A DNA stretch of 64,000 nucleotides. It comes from Gp6-AA40 sp036407095. GTDB lineage: Bacteria; Acidobacteriota; Vicinamibacteria; Vicinamibacterales; UBA2999. The stretch is from positions 58,234-122,233 of the forward strand of contig DASWZV010000163.1 of NCBI GenBank assembly GCA_036407095.1, written 5' to 3'. The notes beneath the pieces are model-generated. The model had not been told where the DNA came from and ran no database searches. It saw only the letters and a program-made list of their open reading frames with translations. Shown in pieces: positions 25,843-35,200 of this stretch (positions within the stretch are counted from its first letter, which is position 1; each line of letters opens with the position of its first letter). Position numbers and translations under genes: made by a program.

Positions 25843-27429
25843 CTGACGTCACCAACGACCGGCCCCACCGTATTCGTCCCGAAACACCGGGCGACATCGC
25901 TGGTCGATCGCGCGACCACCGGGCTGCCGCCGGAGCTCGCCAGTCGCGTCGCCAGCCGCCTGCAGACGCTCGCGTGGCTGTACGCCTTCACGTTCTTCAT
26001 GGCCGCGTTCTTCCCGATGTTCTTCATGCCGAGTCACCGGCAGATGATGCTGGAGCACTGGTGGGACTGGGCTCCGGGTGTGATTTCGATCGTCGTTGCG
26101 ATCGCGATCGCGCTGGCCGTCGGCATGACGAACGCGCGTCCGGCGATGGTGACGGTGCTGGCGCTCGTGTTCGAAGTGATCAGCAGCTACGGTATCGCGG
26201 CAGCCGAGTTCCTCCAGCCCACCGGCCTCAGTGTGGGCCAGCACTGGGTCGGCCTGTCATGGGTCGCGGTCTGGGTGCTGCTCTTCAACGTGGTCGTGCC
26301 GACGGTGCCACGCTATGCGGTCGTTGCCGCACTGGCGTCGGTGACCGCCGTGCCCGTGTCCATGCTGCTCTCGATCCGGCTGTTTCCACCGACGGGCAGC
26401 CCGGACTTCTTCATGATCTTCTTCGCCTTCGTCTTCCCCTACCTGCTCGTAGTGATCATGGCGTATGTGGGCGCACGGGTCGTGTATGCGCTCGGTACCG
26501 AGGTCACGCGTGCGCAGGAGCTCGGAAGCTATCGGCTCGAAGATCGACTGGGCGAGGGCGGCATGGGCGAAGTCTGGCGCGCCAGCCATCGCCTGCTCGC
26601 GCGTCCCGCCGCGATCAAGCTGATTCGAACGACACTGAGCGGGGCCGGCATCTCCGAAGACGCGCGACGGCGTTTCGAGCGCGAGGCGCAGGTCATCGCG
26701 CGTCTGCGATCGCCGCACACGGTGACGCTCTTCGATTTCGGCGTCTCAGCGGAGGGCTCGTTCTACTACGTCATGGAACTGCTCGAGGGTCTCGATGCCG
26801 AACGGCTGATCAAACGCTTCGGCCCGATCCCTGCCGAGCGGGTCGTGCACGTGCTCAAGCAGATGTGTCACTCGCTGTCGGAGGCCGACTCGTGCGGACT
26901 GGTCCATCGTGACATCAAGCCCGCCAACGTCTTCCTCTGTCGATACGGCGAGGACCTCGACTTCGTGAAGATTCTCGACTTCGGCATCGCAAAGGCGATC
27001 GGCGATTCGTCGCCGAACGCACCGCCGACGATCACGATGGGCAACGTCATTCAGGGAACGCCCGCGTTCATCGCACCCGAACAGATCGTCGGCGACGCGG
27101 ACATCGACACGCGGGCCGACATCTACTCGACCGGGTGCGTGGCCTACTGGCTTCTGACCGGAGAGCTGGTATTCACGGCGGACACGGCGATGAAGCTGCT
27201 GCTCGCTCATGCGCAGACGCCTCCCGACCCGCCTTCATCGCGGACCGAGCTGCCGATCCCGCCCGACCTCGATGCGCTGGTGCTGGCCTGCCTCGCCAAG
27301 AGTCGGGAGCAGCGACCGAAGTCGCCACGCGACCTGCTGGAACGCCTCGATGCCCTGACCCTCCACCAGCCCTGGACCAGCGACCGCGCACGCGACTGGT
27401 GGAACACACACTTGCCTGCGAACGAATGA
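25843..27429 (+). CDS. Membrane serine/threonine protein kinase
   Basis: Kinase with N-terminal membrane region, coupled to htpG. The first in-frame ATG is 25999, but it would begin inside the first membrane helix (LAWLYAFTFFMAAFF). The frame is open with coding-like sequence back to 25840 and contains no ATG, GTG or TTG there. A CTG at 25843, one base after the htpG stop and six bases after GGGGG, is the best start; that gives 528 aa (476 aa from 25999). About six membrane helices span residues 45-215. The kinase domain begins near 228: YRLEDRLGEGGMGEVWRAS, AAIKLI (Lys), HRDIKPANVFL, LDFGIAK and GTPAFIAPEQ, all intact. The signal is unknown. Confidence 0.85.
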   Translation: MTSPTTGPTVFVPKHRATSLVDRATTGLPPELASRVASRLQTLAWLYAFTFFMAAFFPMFFMPSHRQMMLEHWWDWAPGVISIVVAIAIALAVGMTNARPAMVTVLALVFEVISSYGIAAAEFLQPTGLSVGQHWVGLSWVAVWVLLFNVVVPTVPRYAVVAALASVTAVPVSMLLSIRLFPPTGSPDFFMIFFAFVFPYLLVVIMAYVGARVVYALGTEVTRAQELGSYRLEDRLGEGGMGEVWRASHRLLARPAAIKLIRTTLSGAGISEDARRRFEREAQVIARLRSPHTVTLFDFGVSAEGSFYYVMELLEGLDAERLIKRFGPIPAERVVHVLKQMCHSLSEADSCGLVHRDIKPANVFLCRYGEDLDFVKILDFGIAKAIGDSSPNAPPTITMGNVIQGTPAFIAPEQIVGDADIDTRADIYSTGCVAYWLLTGELVFTADTAMKLLLAHAQTPPDPPSSRTELPIPPDLDALVLACLAKSREQRPKSPRDLLERLDALTLHQPWTSDRARDWWNTHLPANE

Positions 27430-27432
27430 ACT

Positions 27433-27467
27433 CGTGAACGGGTAGTTCAACGTTCGGGGTTCACGAA
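27433..27467. terminator. Hairpin between convergent genes
   Basis: TCGTGAAC and GTTCACGA, perfect 8-bp arms about 19 bp apart, between the kinase stop and the convergent exported protein gene. No T-run follows on the top strand. Confidence 0.45.
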
Positions 27468-27473
27468 CTGCAG

Positions 27474-27854
27474 CTACTTTTTTGCGGCTGCGATCGAATC
27501 CACCTTGATCGTCTTCGTCTTCGCGTCGAGCGTGCCGGCGATGGTGACTTTCTGCCCGGCGAATTTTTCGGGCAGCTTCTGATCGCTCAATACGTACGCG
27601 CTCTTGCCGTCGTACAGGACGTACGACGCACCGTGGAGCGCGATGCACGCCTTGGTGCATTCGGCATCGTTCGGCCCCATGCGCATGCCCGAGTGATCGC
27701 CCTTCGCGCACATGTCGTCGGTGATCACGCCGGTGAATTTCTGTTTCGCCTGACCAGCAGAGAGTGCGGCGACGAACAGAAGGGCGATGGAAAGAGTCAG
27801 TGTAGGCCGGGTCCTGGTCTTTGGACCCGGCGTAGAACGGATCGAATCGATCAT
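27474..27854 (-). CDS. Small exported protein (DUF5818-like)
   Basis: 126-aa exported protein. A hydrophobic signal segment, LTLSIALLFVAALSAG, follows a charged N-terminus (STPGPKTRTRPT). The mature part, FTGVITDDMCAKGDHSG with NDAECTKACIALHG and FAGQKVTIAGTLDAKTKTI, fits a small OB-like family with three conserved Cys seen in acidobacteria (DUF5818-like, from memory). The charged n-region is encoded entirely by a GTAGGCCGGG hairpin repeat (27798-27838), and no other standard start codon lies between that repeat and the signal segment. The repeat has therefore become part of the gene. Function unknown. Confidence 0.7.
   Translation of the reverse strand: MIDSIRSTPGPKTRTRPTLTLSIALLFVAALSAGQAKQKFTGVITDDMCAKGDHSGMRMGPNDAECTKACIALHGASYVLYDGKSAYVLSDQKLPEKFAGQKVTIAGTLDAKTKTIKVDSIAAAKK
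27798..27838. repeat. GTAGGCCGGG hairpin repeat inside a coding sequence
   Basis: CAGTGTAGGCCGGGTC, loop, GACCCGGCG. It overlaps codons of the N-terminal region of the DUF5818-like gene. A member of the second hairpin family (GGGCCGCCTGAAGGCGGCCC) follows at 27869-27896, between this gene and the next. Confidence 0.85.
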
Positions 27855-27868
27855 GGCGTCGATGAATC

Positions 27869-27896
27869 AGGGCCGCCTGAAGGCGGCCCCTACAGG
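27869..27896. repeat. GGGCCGCCTGAAGGCGGCCC hairpin repeat
   Basis: A perfect 8-bp-arm GC-rich palindrome followed by CTACAGG, in the 49-bp gap between two minus-strand genes. It could end transcription of the upstream gene. Confidence 0.85.
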
Positions 27897-27903
27897 TGAT
27901 CCT

Positions 27904-28446
27904 CTAGAATCCCGGGATCATCAGGTGCGCGGTCGACGTGCCGGCATCCATGATCCACACGCCGCCCTGCTTCCCGTTGTCGGGCAGGCCCGTCGACTGC
28001 GTCGTCGCACCAGGCACGGCAATCGTGGTGTGCCGGCGGATCATGTCCTTGTTCATGCCCATGACGTGATACCAGACCGACCCGTACTCCGGCTTGATCC
28101 GGGAGCCGTCCTTTTCAGCAGCGGCGAGCGCGGCCTGCCGTTTCGCCCGATCGGGCTCGGCTTCGAACTTCAGGTTCTGCGCCACGCGCGGCAGGTTGGC
28201 CAAGCTGGTGCACTCGGCCGCGAACGGCTGCTGTCCCGGCTGTCCAGAACGATCGAAGCAGACCAGGGTGTTCGTACCCTTCCTGACCGTATCGTACGTG
28301 TAGTCCGGCTTCCACTTGACGACCGTGGCGCCGTCCTTCAACTGAGGGGGTGCGGGTGTGAGCGCCGTCTCGAGATCTGCCGGCGCCTGCGCGAAAGCGC
28401 TGGTCGAGAGAGCCAGCGCACCAACAATCAGAGCGATGCGTTTCAT
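27904..28446 (-). CDS. Exported hypothetical protein
   Basis: 180-aa exported protein (signal peptide MKRIALIVGALALSTSAFAQ). The mature part has two Cys (LVCFDRSG and AAECTSLANLP), an Ala/Glu helix (RQAALAAAEKDGS) and a GSVWYHVMGMNKDMIRRH segment near the C terminus. No family recognised. The ATG at 28446 has a GGAGG site eight bases upstream. It is complete, with nothing unusual in codon use visible by eye. Confidence 0.7.
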   Translation of the reverse strand: MKRIALIVGALALSTSAFAQAPADLETALTPAPPQLKDGATVVKWKPDYTYDTVRKGTNTLVCFDRSGQPGQQPFAAECTSLANLPRVAQNLKFEAEPDRAKRQAALAAAEKDGSRIKPEYGSVWYHVMGMNKDMIRRHTTIAVPGATTQSTGLPDNGKQGGVWIMDAGTSTAHLMIPGF

Positions 28447-28536
28447 TGCGTAACCTCCAGCCTCCACGCGCCCTTATGTGGCTTTCGCGAACGGTCGTGT
28501 CGGCAGCGTTGTGCAGTATAACCCTGTCCGCATCGT

Positions 28537-29559
28537 CTAGACGCGGCCGGCTCCCTGGCGTTCAGACGCACGGGCCACTTCGACGAGGTCGCGCACTGCA
28601 GCGACAATCACCTCGGGCTCGTCGAACTGAATCCAATGCGTGCTCCGCCCGGCCGTGATGTGCCGCCCGCGTGACGAGCTCTCCGCAAGCTTGCGATGAA
28701 CAACGAGCTCCTCGAGCGGCTGATTGCCGCTCGAAATCACGACCACCGGCACGTCGGGTGGAGGCGCGTATCTGGCCAGCGACGCCCCTTCCCGCTCGAA
28801 CGCTTCCAGATGATCCCGCATGGAGCGGAAGCATTTCGGCTGACACCAGATCGCTCGCACGACGGGATGCACATCCGGCGGAAGCTTCCGCACTTCCAGC
28901 ACGAACCGCTCCAGATTCTGTGCAGCAGTAGGACCGAAGATCTTGACGAATCGACGCGGCGCGCCCGGCATACCACCGACGAGCAGCGCCAGGCACGCAC
29001 GGACGACTCCGACGTGGGCAAGCCAGCCGCCGATGCTCGAGAAGAATCGCCCGCCACGAAGCAGACGCGCGCGCGCTGGCGTCATCGTCAACCATTCGGT
29101 CGGCGGATCGACGAGCACGATGCCGGCGACGCTCAGTGGATGTCGCGCGGCGTAGGCGCGAACGACGAACGTTCCGAACGAGTGGCCGACCAGCACGAAC
29201 GGCCCGCGGCCATCGACGCGTGCGAGGACGGATGCGAGCTCGTCGACGATGCGGTCCAGCGTTCTGGCCTGCGACGGCGCGTCGCTCCACGCCAGCCCCG
29301 CGCGATCGTAGGCGCAGACACGTGCGAACGTCGCGATCTGCGGTTGCACTGCCGCCCAGCTGAGAGACGAGGCGGCGATGCCGGCCTCGAGCAGGACCAC
29401 CGGGCCGCCTTCGCCCCTGCAGTTGACGTGCACCCGATGGCCACCGACGTCAACCATTTGCCCCGGAGGCGGGAAGAATCGACGATCACGCCGCTGACCT
29501 GACCATTGATAGGCCCAGCCAAGCGCGAGGAGCGCAAGAACACCGCCGAGAAACACCAC
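28537..29559 (-). CDS. Membrane-anchored alpha/beta hydrolase
   Basis: 340-aa hydrolase with one N-terminal membrane segment (VFLGGVLALLALGWAYQW) that probably anchors it facing the periplasm. The fold is clear from VVLLEAGIAASSLSW, VCAYDRAGLAWSD, the nucleophile elbow VLVGHSFGTFVVRAYA (catalytic Ser) and the C-terminal HITAGRSTHWIQFDEP (catalytic His). An esterase or lipase-like role is likely; the substrate is unknown. Confidence 0.82.
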   Translation of the reverse strand: MVFLGGVLALLALGWAYQWSGQRRDRRFFPPPGQMVDVGGHRVHVNCRGEGGPVVLLEAGIAASSLSWAAVQPQIATFARVCAYDRAGLAWSDAPSQARTLDRIVDELASVLARVDGRGPFVLVGHSFGTFVVRAYAARHPLSVAGIVLVDPPTEWLTMTPARARLLRGGRFFSSIGGWLAHVGVVRACLALLVGGMPGAPRRFVKIFGPTAAQNLERFVLEVRKLPPDVHPVVRAIWCQPKCFRSMRDHLEAFEREGASLARYAPPPDVPVVVISSGNQPLEELVVHRKLAESSSRGRHITAGRSTHWIQFDEPEVIVAAVRDLVEVARASERQGAGRV

Positions 29560-29898
29560 GGTTCAATCGTCGATCCGATCTCGAGGCGCGGCAAGGGATT
29601 CGACCGCATCGAGACGCTGATGTGAGAACAGCGTGACAGCGAAACAGTGGTTCAGCTGCACTGGACGAGCTCGCCGCATCAGGTAGGCAGACGTAGTCGC
29701 GTCTGTCGGCGACGCTGCAACATCGACCGCGACTTGTCGTGAACTGCAACACGTCTTCGTGATGTGGACGATTCGACACACCGAATTTTTCGCGGCAAAT
29801 CGCGATCGGGCGGGCGCACATCCTCGCGAGAACGGGAATGCTGATTGCACTCAGCGCGCGAACGGCACTGCCGCTTGAAAACGGAAGACCGGCTGCCT
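29560..29898. other. Intergenic region, no gene seen
   Basis: 339 bp between the divergent hydrolase and the first gene of the iron-sulfur operon. I see no repeat-family member, no credible small ORF with a ribosome site and no clear sigma-70 promoter. The operon's promoter should lie here. Confidence 0.5.
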
Positions 29899-30372
29899 AT
29901 GGATCCCGATATCCCGATCGAGGCCCAGGACATCGTACGGGCATACATGACGGTGCTCGAGCATCAGTACCGTACGAACGAGTCGTTCCCGATGCCTCTG
30001 TCGACACTGCCGTATCCGAAGCCCATCATCAAACGATCGATGAAGACGATGGTCGTGTCGCTGTCGGCGACCGGCCAGTTGACGTCGGAGCTGCGCGACG
30101 GGCTCGAAATCGCGTATGCCACGCTCGCCGACTACCTGGACGACGAACTGGTTCAGGTCATGCGCGAATACAGCGCCGCGATGTCGGAGCTCGATGGCGA
30201 CGGACGAATCGGCCGCGAAAAGACGAGCACCACGGCATGGGGTCGAATATCTGCGACGAGCTCGCTCGTGGCTCGCATCGCGCAGGCTTCGGCAGAGGAG
30301 GCCGACACTCTCCGAGCCGAGTTTCATTCTTTCCAGCCGCAGACCGCGGCGCCCGCATCGACCGGTACCTGA
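29899..30372 (+). CDS. Hypothetical helical protein, first gene of Fe-S activase operon
   Basis: 157-aa cytoplasmic protein of unknown family. It is mainly alpha-helical by composition (QDIVRAYMTVLEHQYRTNES, then DGLEIAYATLADYLDDELVQ and VARIAQASAEEADTLRAEF), with one EF-hand-like acidic stretch ELDGDGRIGREK. No Cys residues, hence not an Fe-S protein itself. It starts at the ATG at 29899 (in-frame ATG at 29845 is an alternative) and ends 42 bp before the 2-hydroxyacyl-CoA-dehydratase-like gene, so it probably belongs to that operon. Confidence 0.55.
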   Translation: MDPDIPIEAQDIVRAYMTVLEHQYRTNESFPMPLSTLPYPKPIIKRSMKTMVVSLSATGQLTSELRDGLEIAYATLADYLDDELVQVMREYSAAMSELDGDGRIGREKTSTTAWGRISATSSLVARIAQASAEEADTLRAEFHSFQPQTAAPASTGT

Positions 30373-30414
30373 ACGCTCTTAATTACTCTCACAGCACAGA
30401 GAGGAGCCAGATCC

Positions 30415-32208
30415 ATGAGTCACGCTCCCACGATGTCCCCGGCGCGCATCACGTCACGCGCCGATATCGAAGCTGAAATCAGTCGTCGTCTGGCCGCGGA
30501 ACGCGCACGACTGGAGGGCGAGGCTGGCATTCGCATACGTCCGGTCGAGCACTTCAAGCGACCGGCTGAACTGGCGTTCACCGCGGATCAGCGTGATCGC
30601 GTCACGATTCTGATTGGCGGGTTGACCTGGAAGCACGACGCGCTCGTCCGGGCGGCGATGCAGTCGGCCGGCTATCGGGTCGAGGTCATGCCGATCCCCG
30701 ATGTTCCCGCGTTCCAGCTCGGAAAGGAATACGGCAACAACGGTCAGTGCAACCCGACCTACTTCATGGTCGGCCACCTGATTCAGTTTCTCCAGAATCT
30801 CGAGCGGCAGGGGATGTCGCGCCAGGACATCATCGACCGCTATGTCTTCTTCACCGCCGGCTCGTGCGGTCCGTGCCGCTTCGGCATGTACGAAGCCGAG
30901 TACCGGCTCGCGGTGCAGAACGCCGGGTTCGACGGATTTCGAATTCTGCTGTTTCAGCAGACCGACGGCGTGAAGTCGGCGACCGGCGAACCAGGACTGA
31001 AGTTCACGGTCGACTTCGGCATGGGCGCCTTTGCCGGGCTCAACTTCGGCGACGTGCTCAACGACGTCACGTATCAGATCCGTCCGTTCGAGGCGCAGTC
31101 TGGCGAGACCGATCGCGTCGTCGACGAGTGCATGGCGTATCTCACTTCACGCATGCGCGAGCGCGAGATGTACGACCTGAGGAAGTCGACGAGCTTCATC
31201 GGCTCGCGCATGGCGAAGAAGCCGAAGCTCGAGGGCATCTTCAACACGCTCGGCAAAGTGCACGACCACCTCTACGGCCGTCAGACCGACGAGACGCTGC
31301 GCCATCTGCGCGATCGCCTCGCGACGATCGACGTCGACCGTCTCCGCGTGAAACCGATCGTCAAGGTCACCGGCGAATTCTGGGCGCAGACCACCGAGGG
31401 CGACGGCAACTTCCGGATGTTCAGCTTCCTCGAACGCGAGGGCGCGCAGGTGATCGTCGAGCCGATCGGCACCTGGGCGCTGTACATGTTGTGGCTCGCC
31501 AAAGCAACGCACGCGGCGAAGAAAGGCCTCAACGGGCAGGGCTGGAAGCACGAACTCCAGCACCGGTTGAAGCAGGGCTACTTCGCGCTCGGGCGCCGCT
31601 TCTACGCGCACCAGTACCGCCGCGTCGTGCGCGCGCTCGGCGACATCGCGCACCCGCTCGTCAGCCTCGAGGAGCTCGCGACGCTCGCCTCTCCGTACTA
31701 CAACGTGTTCGCCCGCGGCGGTGAAGGCCACATGGAAGTGGCCAAGAACATCTACTACACGACCCACAAGAAGTGTCACATGGTGCTGAGCCTCAAGCCC
31801 TTCGGCTGCATGCCGTCATCGCAGTCCGATGGGGTGCAGTCGGCGGTCATGAGCCACTTCAAGGACATGATCTTCCTGCCGATCGAGACGTCGGGCGAGG
31901 GTGAGGTCAACGCGCATAGCCGCGTGCAGATGGCGCTCGGTGAAGCCAAGATCAAAGCCAAAGCGGAGTTTCAGCAGGCGCTGGAGTCGACGGGCAAACG
32001 GCTCGACGACGTACGAGCGTTCGTCGCGGATCACCCGGTGTTGCGAAATCCCTTCTACAAAGTGCCGCATCGGCATGGAATCACGGGCACGGCAGCCACG
32101 TTCGTGCTCCACGTCAGCGACCTGATGGATGGCAAAGCGCGCTGGGCAGCGACGCCGAAGACGACTGCATCGGCTACAGGCAACGCGACTCTAAAGCAGG
32201 CGTCGTAA
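30415..32208 (+). CDS. 2-Hydroxyacyl-CoA-dehydratase / double-cubane-like Fe-S protein
   Basis: 597-aa cytoplasmic protein of the HgdB/BcrC/DCCP superfamily. Conserved Cys positions likely to bind iron-sulfur clusters are in NNGQCNPTYFMVGH, AGSCGPCRFGMYEAEY, KKCHMV and FGCMPSSQSDG. The C-terminal VMSHFKDMIFLPIETSGEGE is typical of the acyl-CoA dehydratase D/DUF2229-associated part. Such proteins accept high-energy electrons from an ATP-hydrolysing activase and reduce a difficult substrate (2-hydroxyacyl-CoA, benzoyl-CoA, or small molecules in double-cubane proteins). The activase is encoded 41 bp downstream. The substrate is not evident, since no CoA-transferase or ring-degradation gene is nearby. 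An AGGAG site precedes the ATG. Confidence 0.8.
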   Translation: MSHAPTMSPARITSRADIEAEISRRLAAERARLEGEAGIRIRPVEHFKRPAELAFTADQRDRVTILIGGLTWKHDALVRAAMQSAGYRVEVMPIPDVPAFQLGKEYGNNGQCNPTYFMVGHLIQFLQNLERQGMSRQDIIDRYVFFTAGSCGPCRFGMYEAEYRLAVQNAGFDGFRILLFQQTDGVKSATGEPGLKFTVDFGMGAFAGLNFGDVLNDVTYQIRPFEAQSGETDRVVDECMAYLTSRMREREMYDLRKSTSFIGSRMAKKPKLEGIFNTLGKVHDHLYGRQTDETLRHLRDRLATIDVDRLRVKPIVKVTGEFWAQTTEGDGNFRMFSFLEREGAQVIVEPIGTWALYMLWLAKATHAAKKGLNGQGWKHELQHRLKQGYFALGRRFYAHQYRRVVRALGDIAHPLVSLEELATLASPYYNVFARGGEGHMEVAKNIYYTTHKKCHMVLSLKPFGCMPSSQSDGVQSAVMSHFKDMIFLPIETSGEGEVNAHSRVQMALGEAKIKAKAEFQQALESTGKRLDDVRAFVADHPVLRNPFYKVPHRHGITGTAATFVLHVSDLMDGKARWAATPKTTASATGNATLKQAS

Positions 32209-32249
32209 ACGGCATGCCCATCGGCTTGCGCAGAAGAAGCAGGTGAGAC

Positions 32250-35200
32250 ATGGCGAACACACAGTACCTGGTGGGCCTCGATGTTGGTTCGACGACGGTG
32301 AAGGCCGTGGCCATCGACGCGACGACCGACGAGATGGTGTGGTCGGACTATCAACGCCACGAGACCAAGCAGCCTGAGAAGACGCTCGAGTTCCTTCAGC
32401 GGCTCGAGACCGACCTGCAGATCGGCGCCGGCAACTGCCGCATGTTCATCACCGGATCGGGCGGCAACACGCTGGCGCCGAGAATCGGTGCCAAGTTCGT
32501 GCAGGAGGTCACCGCCGTCTCGCTCGCAGTCGAAAAGCTCCATCCCGAGGTGAATTCGGTGATCGAGCTCGGCGGACAGGACGCCAAGATCATCGTCTTC
32601 AAGGAAGACTCCGAGAGCGGGCGCAAGAAGAAGATCCCGTCGATGAACGACAAGTGCGCCGGCGGCACTGGCGCCGTGATCGACAAGATCAACGCGAAGC
32701 TCAAGATTCCAGTCGAGGAGCTCGGACGCCAGCGGTACGATGGCATCAAGCTGCACAAGGTCGCCGGCAAATGCGGCGTCTTCGCCGAGACCGATATCAA
32801 TGGGCTCCAGAAGGAAGGCACGCCGTCCGACGAGCTGATGGCGTCGCTCTTCGACGCGATCGTGCTGCAGAACCTGACGGTACTCACTCGCGGCCATACG
32901 CTCCGGCCGCACGTCCTGCTGCTCGGGGGCCCGAATACGTTCATCGACGGCATGCGCGAAGCGTGGCAGGCCAACATCCCGAAGGTCTGGAAGGAACGCG
33001 GCATCGAGATTCCCTCCGGTGAGACCCCGCAGTCGCTGATCAAGACACCGAGGAACGCGCAGTACTTCGCGGCGCTCGGCGCCGTCGAGTTCGGCAAAGG
33101 CGAAGACGATACAGTCGGCCAGTACTTGGGTATGTCGGATCTCGAGCACTACATCACCATCGGCCGTCTCGAAGAGAAGGCGGCGTCAGGTGGTCGAGGC
33201 TTGAGTGCATCGGTCGACGAGCTTGCGACATTCAAAGAGCAATACAAGCCGAAGCGATTTGTCGCGCCTCCCCTACCCGCGGGCGCGAGCGTTCAGGGAT
33301 TCATCGGCGTCGACGGCGGGTCGACATCCACCAAAGCGGTCCTGCTCTCTCCCGACGGCGACGTTCTGCGGAAGGTCTATCAGCTCTCGAAGGGCAACCC
33401 GATCCAGGACGCCATCGACATGTTCACCTCGCTGCGTTCGCAAGTCGAGGAGGCGGGCTCCACGCTCGAGGTGCTGGGGGTCGGGACGACCGGCTACGCC
33501 AAGGACATCCTGCGCGATGTGCTGCAGGCGGACGCGGCGCTCGTCGAGACCGTCGCGCACACCGAGTCGGCAATCAAGTTCTACAGCGACCCGCACGTCA
33601 TCGTCGACGTCGGCGGACAGGACATCAAGCTGATCGTGCTGACCGACGGACGCGTCAAGGACTTCCGGCTGAACACACAGTGCTCGGCCGGCAACGGCTA
33701 CTTCCTGCAGTCGACGGCCGACAGCCTCGGCGTCCCGCTGACCGAGTACGCGGACCGCGCGTTCGCCGCCGACGCGATGCCGATCTTCGGGTACGGCTGC
33801 GCTGTCTTCATGCAGTCCGACATCGTCAACTTCCAACGTCAGGGATGGGCGCCGGAAGAGATCCTTGCCGGCCTGGCAGCGGTCCTGCCCAAGAACATCT
33901 TTCTCTACGTCGCCAGCATTCCCAACCTGGCGAAGCTCGGCAGCCGTTTCATTCTGCAGGGCGGCACGCAGCACAACCTCGCGGCGGTCAAAGCCGAGGT
34001 CGACTTCATCCGCTCCAATTTCCGTGGCGCGGCGGTGCAGCCCGAGATCATCGTCCACGAACACTGCGGCGAGTCGGGCGCGATCGGCGCGGCCGTCGAG
34101 GCGCTGCGGCTGTGGAAGAACGGGCACCGCACGACGTTCATCGGCTTGAACGCTGTTGAAAAGATCAGCTACCGCACGACACGCAACGAGGCGACGCGCT
34201 GCTACTTCTGCAAGAACAACTGTCTGCGGACGTTCATCGACATCAAGATGTCCTCCTCCGCGGCCGTGAATGGTGCGGCCGCTGCGACGGAGGACAAGTC
34301 CGCGCCTGCGCCGCAGCCGGCTCCAGTCGCCGCGCCGCTCAAGTTCGTGTCGAAGGTGCCGAAGGCGGACGATGAGCAGCGCCTCATCATCTCGACGTGC
34401 GAGAAAGGCAGCGTCGAGGATGTCGAGGCGATGCGGACGATCAAGGCGGGACTCGACTCGAAAAAGAAGTCGCACCCCAATTTCGTCGATATCGCCGCGC
34501 GCGAAGTGTGGCGTACACGCAGCCCGGAGTCGGTCGCCGATCCGCTGCCGAAGCCGCGCGCGTTCGATCGCGCGGGCCGCGCTCGCCTCGACGCGATGAC
34601 GCGACGGGGGGCGTTGCGCATCGGCATGCCGCGCGTGCTCAACATGTACACGTATGCGCCGTTCTTCAGCGGCTACTTCGAGAGCCTGGGCGTGCTCGGC
34701 GGGAACCTCGTGTACTCGGACTTCACGACCAACGAGCTGTACCGCGAGGGCGCCGGCCGCGGCGCGATCGATCCCTGCTTCCCTGCCAAGATCGGCATCG
34801 CGCACGTCCACAACCTCCTGGTCGCGAAGCACGCGAAGAAGAAGCTCGACTACATCTTCTTCCCGATGGTCGACACGCTCCACACCGAGCTGACGCACCT
34901 GCAGGGCTCGAACGCCTGTCCCACCGTGACCGTGACGCCAGAGACGGCGAAAGCCGCGTTTATCAAGGAAGGCGACATCTTTGCGGAGCAGGGCATCACG
35001 TACCTCAACCCGATTCTGAACTTCGACGACCTGCCGTTGCTCAAACGTCAGATGTTCAGGACGTGGGCCGGAGCGCTCGGTCTCTCAGAGGACGAGAACG
35101 CACGCGCCACCGAGATCGGCTTGCGTGAACTTGCGGCGTATGAAACCGACATCCGGCGCCGCGCCCGCGAAGTGCTGGACGAGCTGGAACGCGAGAACCG

